Assembly: GCA_037138535.1 (NCBI GenBank)
Contig: JBAXIG010000085.1
Location: 1-6,005, forward strand
From: GCA-2737595 sp037138535
GTDB lineage: Bacteria; Actinomycetota; Actinomycetes; Nanopelagicales; Nanopelagicaceae
Direction: 5' to 3'
Length of the DNA: 6,005 nt
The notes beneath the pieces are model-generated. The model saw nothing but the letters and a program-made list of their open reading frames with translations, had not been told where the DNA came from and did not search any database. The translations under genes and the position numbers were made by a program. This document shows, in pieces, positions 1-4,782 of this stretch (the first letter of the stretch is position 1; every line of letters begins with the position of its first letter).

Positions 1-1145
1 CGCGAGGTAGATTCGCTCACTCTTTGTCCACCAGCGGTAATCATCTCGTAGATTGACAAGATTTTAGGAACAATCTCGTCCCAATCAAACATTGGAGAGC
101 GTGCTGAACCAAGGAGCCTGTACTGGGCACGCAAAACATCATCACTCATCATTTTACGCATCTTTGCAGAAAGTTCGAGAACGTTTTCGTTCTCGAAATA
201 CTCGGCAGCACCGTCGAGTACATCGACGAATGGTGGTAAATCGCTAGCTAAGATTGCTGCGCCACTTGCCATCGCTTCTGCGATGATAATGCCAAAGGAT
301 TCTCCCCCAGTATTTGGAGCCACATAGAGTGACACCGATTTGAGAAAGTCTGCTTTTTGAGAATCAGAAATCTCTCCAAGAAAATGGAAATGATGCGCGA
401 TCTCTTCGCCATACGTTTTTGTGATCTTCTCAATCTCGTCTCTTGAGTCGCCACGTCCAGCAACAAGAACTCGCACATCAGCGAGCTCGCCCCTTTCGCG
501 CAAGTGAGCAAAAGCTTGCACCAAGAGATCAAAGCCTTTACGCGCGTCTTCGAATCGACCAAGAAAACCGATAGTGCGATGGCTCCAATCAAGATTTACG
601 GTAGCCATCGCAAATGGTGCGGTGTCAACTCCGTTTGGAATCACCACCGCGTCCCCTCCAAGATGTTCAACCAAGGACGAGTGCGCGGCTGAACTGACTG
701 CAATTCGTGCACTCAACTTATCCATTGCCGGTTCGAGAATTGGAGCCGCTACATTCATCGCCCAGCTCTGCGGATAGGCGGCATGAAAAGTTCCCACCAT
801 CGGACCGCTTGCCGCCCAACATGCCAATATTGAGAGTGAAGGAATTGCCGGCTCATGTAAGTGCAACAGATCAAAGTCGCCTTCCGATATCCACTTACGT
901 ACTCGACCATTTGCAATCGGCCCAAACGCCAGGCGAGCGACTGCTCCGTTGTAAGGAACCGGAATCGAACGACCCGCTCCCACTATGAAATCAGGGCGAT
1001 CCTCATCTCCCGTGTCGGGAGTTAACACCGAAACAAAATGACCTTCCTCCATGAGTCGAAGGGCAAGATCACGAATATGAAATTGCACTCCACCCGGAAC
1101 GCTCCAGTCGTAGGGCGAGACCAATCCAACGCGCAGCTTCTTCAC
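1..1145 (-). CDS. pimA: Phosphatidylinositol alpha-mannosyltransferase PimA (GT4 family), 3' end cut by window edge
   Basis: PimA transfers the first mannose from GDP-mannose to the 2-OH of the inositol of phosphatidylinositol at the cytoplasmic face of the membrane, the first step of PIM synthesis. Translating the minus strand from the GTG at 1143-1145 gives an uninterrupted frame to the left edge, 381 visible residues; mycobacterial PimA is about 386, so only a few residues should be missing. Visible motifs: N-terminal SPYDWSVPGGVQ (residues 10-21, nucleotide-sugar glycine loop), HLHEP (95-99), GTFHA with H121 (counterpart of the catalytic-site His), IPNGVD, FLGRFEDARKGF with R197 and K203 (sugar-nucleotide phosphate contacts), and APNTGGESFG with E282 of the EX7E motif. 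The GTG is chosen because it overlaps the upstream acyltransferase stop as GTGA, has GGAG 9 nt upstream, and gives the family's N-terminus. No in-frame ATG lies close by. Confidence 0.93.
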   Translation of the reverse strand, partial: MKKLRVGLVSPYDWSVPGGVQFHIRDLALRLMEEGHFVSVLTPDTGDEDRPDFIVGAGRSIPVPYNGAVARLAFGPIANGRVRKWISEGDFDLLHLHEPAIPSLSILACWAASGPMVGTFHAAYPQSWAMNVAAPILEPAMDKLSARIAVSSAAHSSLVEHLGGDAVVIPNGVDTAPFAMATVNLDWSHRTIGFLGRFEDARKGFDLLVQAFAHLRERGELADVRVLVAGRGDSRDEIEKITKTYGEEIAHHFHFLGEISDSQKADFLKSVSLYVAPNTGGESFGIIIAEAMASGAAILASDLPPFVDVLDGAAEYFENENVLELSAKMRKMMSDDVLRAQYRLLGSARSPMFDWDEIVPKILSIYEMITAGGQRVSESTS

Positions 1146-2011
1146 CGGTCCGCGCTCCACAACGGTTGGAACATGTGCCAATCCCATGGTGCTTTGGCGA
1201 TTTCGACGGCAAAGTAGTCGGCGCACTGTTGCGTGATGCGTTGAATCTCTGCCGCCTTGTCTTCTTTCCGGTCCGGAATAATCTGAGTTCCAAAACGAAG
1301 TGTGATTCCAGCTTTTGTATAGGTAACTATGGTCGGCAGGAGTGGTCTACCACTCTGAAAAGAGAGCGCAGCAGGGCCGGGTGGCATCGTGGTCTGCTCG
1401 CCGAAGAATGCCACAGGAATTCCATTTTGTGAAAGATCACGATCGGCAACGAGTGCGATGAGTGATCCCTCTTTGATCTTTCGCATCAGCGGGAGCATGA
1501 CTGTTGCATCGAGTGGGTAGACGTCCATGCCAAGGCTCTGGCGATACTCCAGAAATTGTTGAAAGAGGCTCTCCGGTTTGAGTCGTTCAACTACCGTGGC
1601 AACACGAATGCCCTTCAACGCTATACACGCTCCCGCATGATCCCAATTGCCGGAGTGCGGAAGGGCGACTATCGCGCCGCCGTCGCTGAGAGCTGCGCGT
1701 AGATTCTCTTCTCCTTCTATACGTACGGTGTCGACGATTCTGGCATGGCTCCAATCTTGCATTCGAAAGGTGTCACACCAATAACGCATGTACGAGCGCA
1801 TTCCCTTTCGCGAGAGCTCGCGCATTTCGACTTTGGTGAGTCCAGGACGAACGCGTGCCAAATTTTGTTCGTATTGTGTGATGGCTTTTCCCTGCGCAAA
1901 CCAACTCTGATCGGCAAGCAACGAAAAGGAGCGATATGCCAAAAACTCAGGAAGAAAACGTGTAGTACTCCATCCGGCCGAGTAGGCGACCCCGGCGAAC
2001 TCATCAAACAT
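1142..2011 (-). CDS. patA: PatA-like phosphatidylinositol mannoside acyltransferase (LpxL/HtrB-type lysophospholipid acyltransferase fold)
   Basis: 289 residues; mycobacterial PatA is about 304. The family moves a fatty acyl group from acyl-CoA to the 6-position of the mannose added by PimA, on the cytoplasmic face of the membrane. Visible signature: the acyltransferase HX4D motif as PHSGNWD, with H119 and D124, preceded by a GGAIVAL strand. It is followed by VADRDLS (188-194) and VAFFGE (200-205), the block that carries further active-site residues in this family, then a PPGPAALS segment (210-217) and the C-terminal PWDWHMFQPLW (275-285) typical of the actinobacterial PIM acyltransferases. 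There is no signal peptide; the N-terminus looks amphipathic/membrane-associating. The ATG at 2009-2011 overlaps the pgsA stop by 8 nt, and the stop overlaps pimA, so the three genes form one tightly coupled unit. No strong Shine-Dalgarno is visible before the ATG, which fits coupling. The symbol rests on family plus context; acyl position and donor are inferred. Confidence 0.9.
   Translation of the reverse strand: MFDEFAGVAYSAGWSTTRFLPEFLAYRSFSLLADQSWFAQGKAITQYEQNLARVRPGLTKVEMRELSRKGMRSYMRYWCDTFRMQDWSHARIVDTVRIEGEENLRAALSDGGAIVALPHSGNWDHAGACIALKGIRVATVVERLKPESLFQQFLEYRQSLGMDVYPLDATVMLPLMRKIKEGSLIALVADRDLSQNGIPVAFFGEQTTMPPGPAALSFQSGRPLLPTIVTYTKAGITLRFGTQIIPDRKEDKAAEIQRITQQCADYFAVEIAKAPWDWHMFQPLWSADR
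1155..1158 (-). promoter_or_regulatory. Ribosome binding site deciding the GTG start of pimA
   Basis: The minus strand reads GGAG here, nine bases before the GTG at 1145. It lies inside the end of the acyltransferase gene. With the GTGA stop/start overlap it supports translation of pimA from this non-ATG start, probably coupled to translation of the gene upstream. Confidence 0.6.
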
Positions 2012-2597
2012 CGCTGCGCCACACTTGCATCATGCGTTGTCCAAAAGTAACGATCGTGGCAACAGCAATGAGCCAGAGACCGATTGCACCGATATGTGAA
2101 AGGCCCAGTCCCGAAAGCCCAGTAGAAATCAAGACAGCCGTGATCCGTTCTGCACGCTCAGCGATTCCACCGCCACAAGCGATGCCAAGAGATTCCGCCT
2201 TAGCCTTTACATATGGAACTAATCCGCCAGAGACCAAACAAACGCCCGCCAAGACAGCAAGAATGCGGTCGTGTTGCGCGTAATAGATCAAAAGTCCACC
2301 GAAGATTGCTGAATCTCCCACGCGGTCAAGTGTGGAATCTAGGAGAGCCCCCCAGCGCGAACTCTTTCCCGAAATGCGGGCCATCGTGCCATCGAGAAGA
2401 TCACTCAAAATGAATGCCGCAATAGTCAACGTGCCACCGAAAAGATGTCCAGTAGGGAAGAGAATAAGCGCAGCGGCTGCCGCGCCAAAGGCGCCTGTGG
2501 CAGTCACCATATTTGGGGTCACGCCAAGCCGAAGCAAACCTCGAGCCGGCGGCGTAAGGATCTTCGTGATCGGTGCTCGGATCAATCCATTCAACAT
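2004..2597 (-). CDS. pgsA: Phosphatidylinositol phosphate synthase, CDP-alcohol phosphatidyltransferase family (PgsA1-type)
   Basis: 197 residues of an integral membrane enzyme that joins CDP-diacylglycerol to inositol 1-phosphate, giving phosphatidylinositol phosphate, the precursor of phosphatidylinositol and PIMs. The complete CDP-alcohol phosphotransferase signature D-x2-D-G-x2-A-R-x8-G-x3-D-x3-D is present: D66, D69, G70, A73, R74, G83, D87, D91. These aspartates bind the two metal ions and the CDP group, the last one acting as base. Substrate assignment: PARGLLRLGVTPN near the N-terminus, YVKAKAES (129-136) and GIAERAER (144-151) are the pattern of actinobacterial inositol-phosphate-using enzymes rather than glycerol-phosphate PgsA. 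About six hydrophobic helices are apparent. It is first gene of the pgsA-patA-pimA unit, with its ATG nine bases after a TACGAT -10-like element and no clear ribosome binding site, so its message may be nearly leaderless. The start agrees with the family N-terminus. Confidence 0.93.
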   Translation of the reverse strand: MLNGLIRAPITKILTPPARGLLRLGVTPNMVTATGAFGAAAAALILFPTGHLFGGTLTIAAFILSDLLDGTMARISGKSSRWGALLDSTLDRVGDSAIFGGLLIYYAQHDRILAVLAGVCLVSGGLVPYVKAKAESLGIACGGGIAERAERITAVLISTGLSGLGLSHIGAIGLWLIAVATIVTFGQRMMQVWRSDV

Positions 2598-2605
2598 AGT
2601 GGCTC

Positions 2606-2611
2606 TATCGT
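2606..2611 (+). promoter_or_regulatory. Putative -10 element for the SHOCT membrane-protein gene
   Basis: The plus strand reads TATCGT (TANNNT), about 34 bases before the ATG at 2645. Transcription would start near 2618, giving a leader of about 27 bases that contains GGGAGA (2625-2630). No good -35 is seen. It shares five bases with the minus-strand element, forming a near-symmetrical TATCGTA core. Confidence 0.35.
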
Positions 2612-2612
2612 A
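2607..2612 (-). promoter_or_regulatory. Putative -10 element for the pgsA-patA-pimA unit
   Basis: The minus strand reads TACGAT (TANNNT form), followed by nine bases and then the pgsA ATG. This spacing would start transcription within a few bases of the start codon, as in the leaderless or near-leaderless transcripts common in actinobacteria. No convincing -35 is seen at the expected distance. It overlaps the plus-strand element by five bases. Confidence 0.45.
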
Positions 2613-2628
2613 TGCCCAAAAAATGGGA

Positions 2629-2638
2629 GATCTAGATC
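2629..2638. repeat. Perfect 10-bp palindrome GATCTAGATC, possible operator
   Basis: A perfect inverted repeat without spacer in the 47-bp gap between the divergent pgsA and SHOCT genes. It lies downstream of the putative plus-strand start site and roughly 20 bases upstream of the minus-strand -10, so a bound dimeric regulator could affect both directions. It could equally be chance: a 10-bp palindrome is not rare. No second copy was noticed in the window. Confidence 0.3.
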
Positions 2639-2644
2639 CGTGAA

Positions 2645-3259
2645 ATGCCCAGATTTAAGCGTAGGCGACCTAAAATGATGCTCATGAAACCCACAGTCGC
2701 CCAGCGCGTACTTCTCTCCGTCGGCCTAGGTGTGAACCTACTCTTCGGCATTTTGATTTACATGAATGAGTATGGCTCACCCCTATGGGCCTCAGAGGCA
2801 CTTCAGATCGTGCGCCTAGCCGTCACCCTCATCGCGTTGATCATGGGATTTAGCGGCAGGAAGAAACTCACCCTCGTTTTGACATATTTTGGAAGTTTCC
2901 TCGTAGGTATCGTCCTCAACTTTGTCATTGGTTTCAATTTCCTTGCAAGTATCTATCGTGGACTCTTTAACGTTCGGTCCTGGACGTACTTAGACCTGCG
3001 CGAACTGATGCCCTACCTCATCATCACTTTGATAGTTAACTCCCCCTTCCTGATCGCCTTCATCCTAAGTCTCACGCAAAAGCCTAGAAGTGAGTCGCAT
3101 GTCGCAGCGTCGAATTTCCCTGCACCCGTACAAATGCTCCACGGCGAAGTTCGCTCCTTGAGGGGCGACCTCGAATCACTCGCCGGGTTACTTCGGGAGG
3201 GTCTTATTACGCAAGAGGACTACGACCGAAAAAAGGAAGAGCTCCTACGTCGCCTCTAA
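2645..3259 (+). CDS. Four-helix membrane protein with C-terminal SHOCT domain, function unknown
   Basis: 204 residues from the ATG at 2645. Order of parts: a basic N-terminus (RFKRRRPK), hydrophobic helices at about 22-40, 53-69, 75-97 and 121-143, a polar linker (about 146-170), and a C-terminal helix-turn-helix-like SHOCT domain (about 176-204: LAGLLREGLITQEDYDRKKEELL, split here only by my description, with the typical G-x-I-T-x-E-x-(F/Y)-x-x-K-K-x-x-L-L core). SHOCT is a short oligomerisation domain often found at the end of membrane or stress-related proteins and carries no enzymatic information. The loops are short, so it is unlikely to be a transporter on its own. It is divergent from pgsA, sharing a 47-bp promoter region, and 22 bp upstream of the EF-G-like gene in the same direction. 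The start is uncertain: ATGs at 2675, 2678 and 2684 would remove the basic tail; GGGAGA lies 14 bases before 2645, rather far. Confidence 0.8.
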   Translation: MPRFKRRRPKMMLMKPTVAQRVLLSVGLGVNLLFGILIYMNEYGSPLWASEALQIVRLAVTLIALIMGFSGRKKLTLVLTYFGSFLVGIVLNFVIGFNFLASIYRGLFNVRSWTYLDLRELMPYLIITLIVNSPFLIAFILSLTQKPRSESHVAASNFPAPVQMLHGEVRSLRGDLESLAGLLREGLITQEDYDRKKEELLRRL

Positions 3260-3268
3260 TTTCGCACA

Positions 3269-3281
3269 TAGAATAGGTACC
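3269..3281 (+). promoter_or_regulatory. Leaderless-type promoter of the EF-G-like gene
   Basis: TAGAAT at 3269-3274 fits the actinobacterial -10 form TANNNT. It is followed by exactly seven bases and then the ATG at 3282, the spacing expected if transcription begins on the A of the start codon. There is an AGG at 3275-3277 but it lies only four bases from the ATG, too close to be a good ribosome binding site. The -10 lies in the 22-bp gap after the SHOCT gene; no -35 stands out. Confidence 0.45.
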
Positions 3282-4253
3282 ATGACTCGGATAGCGGTGA
3301 TTGGAAGAAGTGTGGATAGCACCATCGCTCATGCCATTCCTGATGGCTGGAACGCCTCTTTCTTGGACGGTTCCGACGAGGAGCAGGACTTTAGAAACAT
3401 TCACCATGCACAATTCGCACTCTTTTGCATGAGTGCCACTGCAGGTTTCGATGTTGCATTTATTAAGTATTGGAAAGCTCTAGAAGAATTGCACGTGCCA
3501 CGAGCGGTCGTGGTCACAGACCTAGACAACCCCGAGGCTGACTTTGATGAGAGTTGTGCACTTATCGCAAGAGTTTTAGACGAAGGAATTTTGCCGATAG
3601 CCCTTGTGCTACACGAAGAGGACGGCTCACCTGCGGCACTGATCGACCTCTTCTCCCTACAAGTCTCTCAAGGTGAATCACTCACAGACGCTGAACCTGA
3701 AGTGGTAGAACTCGTCATGGACGCCCGAGAGGAACTACTGCAGCAAATAGCCACATCAATTTCAAACGAATCTATCTCAAATCAGCTCATGCAAGGAATT
3801 ACCCCAAGTTCATCCGTCTTACACGGCGCTCTCATCAATGCAGTTGCTACGGCGGCTTTCATTCCGGTACTGACTAGTGCGGAGAGTGGAACCCTAGGAA
3901 GGCGCGAGATGCATGCGCTTCTCCGTGAAGTTCTTACTGACCCAGGGTTCGAGGCTGTGCATTCGACGGAGGTTGCGAATGAAGAGGGTTTCCTGAACCG
4001 CTATCTGCCACAGCGTTTGCTCGAAGGAAAGGTTGACGGCGACATTGCGTTATCTATTCATTTTCCAGATGAATATGCCAATGAGGTAGACCGCGAAATT
4101 TCTCGGGCTCGAGTGACTTCTCGAATTTCTACCGACCTGCAGGGAGTCTCTCTGAGGGAATTTGAGATCTCACGGTTAGCCGCGTTAACTTTACTCACAC
4201 TGATACAAAGCGCCTGTGACTACAACGCGGTGGTGAAGATAAACGCTAGCTAG
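3282..4253 (+). CDS. Degenerate, shortened EF-G-like protein (pseudo-GTPase), function unknown
   Basis: 323 residues. I read it as a reduced relative of elongation factor G, nearest to actinobacterial EF-G2-like proteins (about 700 residues). Residues 44-128 follow the EF-G G domain after motif G3: QFALFCMSATAGFDV, then YWKALEELHVPRAVVVTDLD (63-82) where EF-G has 'W..a.e..vPr.vvinKLD', then EADFDE and a G'-like stretch with HEEDG and LIDLFS. Residues 146-220 follow the remainder up to the G5 region, FIPVLTSAESGTLG. The GTP-binding motifs are destroyed: GRSVDST (8-14) in place of GxxxxGKT, no switch I, DGSD (29-32) for DTPG, TDLD (79-82) for NKxD. Residues about 254-316 resemble EF-G domain V (IALSIHFPDEYANEVD, then FEISRLAALTLLTLI). 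Domains II-IV appear absent. The frame is intact and its stop overlaps the HIT stop. The homology is pattern recognition, firmer for the G domain than for domain V. GTP hydrolysis or translocation is not expected; the role is unknown. Confidence 0.7.
   Translation: MTRIAVIGRSVDSTIAHAIPDGWNASFLDGSDEEQDFRNIHHAQFALFCMSATAGFDVAFIKYWKALEELHVPRAVVVTDLDNPEADFDESCALIARVLDEGILPIALVLHEEDGSPAALIDLFSLQVSQGESLTDAEPEVVELVMDAREELLQQIATSISNESISNQLMQGITPSSSVLHGALINAVATAAFIPVLTSAESGTLGRREMHALLREVLTDPGFEAVHSTEVANEEGFLNRYLPQRLLEGKVDGDIALSIHFPDEYANEVDREISRARVTSRISTDLQGVSLREFEISRLAALTLLTLIQSACDYNAVVKINAS
4246..4253. other. Tail-to-tail gene overlap with both stop codons, no terminator
   Basis: The plus-strand EF-G-like gene stops at TAG 4251-4253, and the minus-strand HIT gene stops at TAG read from 4248 to 4246. 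The sequence CTAGCTAG serves both strands. No GC-rich hairpin with a T-run is visible on either side, so converging transcripts should run into each other or depend on a factor such as Rho. Confidence 0.8.
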
Positions 4254-4782
4254 TCGGCCAAGCTTGTGCAATAAGGATTCGAGTATCTCGTAAGAGCGCT
4301 GGCAAAACTTTGGTTTGGCCAACAATGGGCATGAAGTTGGCATCGCCTGACCACCTTGGAACGATGTGTTGGTGAATATGTGGAGCCACCCCAGCGCCCG
4401 AAAGAGCACCTTGATTCATACCGAGATTGAATCCTTGAGCGCCCGCTGCTTCTCGAAGAGCACCCATCGCAAATTGTGTGAACTGAGCCATCTCGTCGCG
4501 CTCAAAGTCAGTGATATCCGTGTATTCGGCAACGTGGCGATACGTACAGATCAACATATGACCTGCGTTGTACGGATAGAGATTCATGACGGCGTATACA
4601 TGCGTTCCTCGAGCGACCACTAAACCCTCGTCATCCGAGAGCGTGGGAACTCGGCAGAAAGGACATCCACTCTCGCCGCCGACTACATCTGGGCGGTTTT
4701 CACCTTTCAAGTAGGCCATTCGATGAGGTGCCCAAAGGCGTTGCCAACCGTCGGGAGCGCCCGCAAGACCGTCGACCACCAT
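4246..4782 (-). CDS. HIT-domain nucleotide hydrolase/phosphorylase (Rv2613c-type, probable Ap4A phosphorylase)
   Basis: 178 residues. The histidine triad is HIHQHIVP, with H135, H137 and H139; the middle histidine is the nucleophile that forms a covalent nucleotidyl intermediate in this superfamily. Other marks: WAPHRMAYLKG near the N-terminus (17-27), a CPFC pair (C40, C43) that with histidines usually binds a structural zinc in this subfamily, NLYPYNAGHMLI (67-78) and NLGMNQG (119-125). The mycobacterial protein in this position, Rv2613c, is described as a diadenosine tetraphosphate phosphorylase; the same activity is inferred here, not shown. Ap4A is a side product of aminoacyl-tRNA synthetases, so lying next to thrS makes sense. 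The start ATG overlaps the thrS stop by one base (TAATG), implying translational coupling; only a weak AGG precedes it. The TAG stop lies inside an 8-bp tail-to-tail overlap with the EF-G-like gene. Confidence 0.9.
   Translation of the reverse strand: MVVDGLAGAPDGWQRLWAPHRMAYLKGENRPDVVGGESGCPFCRVPTLSDDEGLVVARGTHVYAVMNLYPYNAGHMLICTYRHVAEYTDITDFERDEMAQFTQFAMGALREAAGAQGFNLGMNQGALSGAGVAPHIHQHIVPRWSGDANFMPIVGQTKVLPALLRDTRILIAQAWPTS

Noticed and set aside
248..1293. Several short open frames on both strands within the first 1.3 kb
   Set aside because: The continuous GTG-initiated pimA frame on the minus strand explains the region; the short ones are alternative-frame shadows of it and of the acyltransferase end.
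1717..2050. Open frames of about 100 codons on both strands across the start of the acyltransferase
   Set aside because: Out-of-frame shadows of the acyltransferase and the pgsA end; low-complexity, cysteine/arginine-rich translations without family resemblance.
2615..2627. CCCA-AAAAA-TGGG hairpin considered as an intrinsic terminator
   Set aside because: The stem is only 4 bp, no T-run follows, and it sits between two divergent starts where no terminator is needed.
3282..4253. EF-G-like gene considered as a plain pseudogene fragment
   Set aside because: The frame is open throughout, both ends of the family seem represented, and it has a well-placed -10 and a precise overlap with its neighbour; decay would be expected to leave stops or frameshifts. 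Not fully excluded.
2645..4253. SHOCT plus EF-G-like pair considered as a mobile insertion or toxin-antitoxin/defence island
   Set aside because: No terminal repeats, integrase, transposase, tRNA target or target-site duplication, and base composition looks like that of the neighbours by eye; neither protein resembles a known toxin or defence effector.
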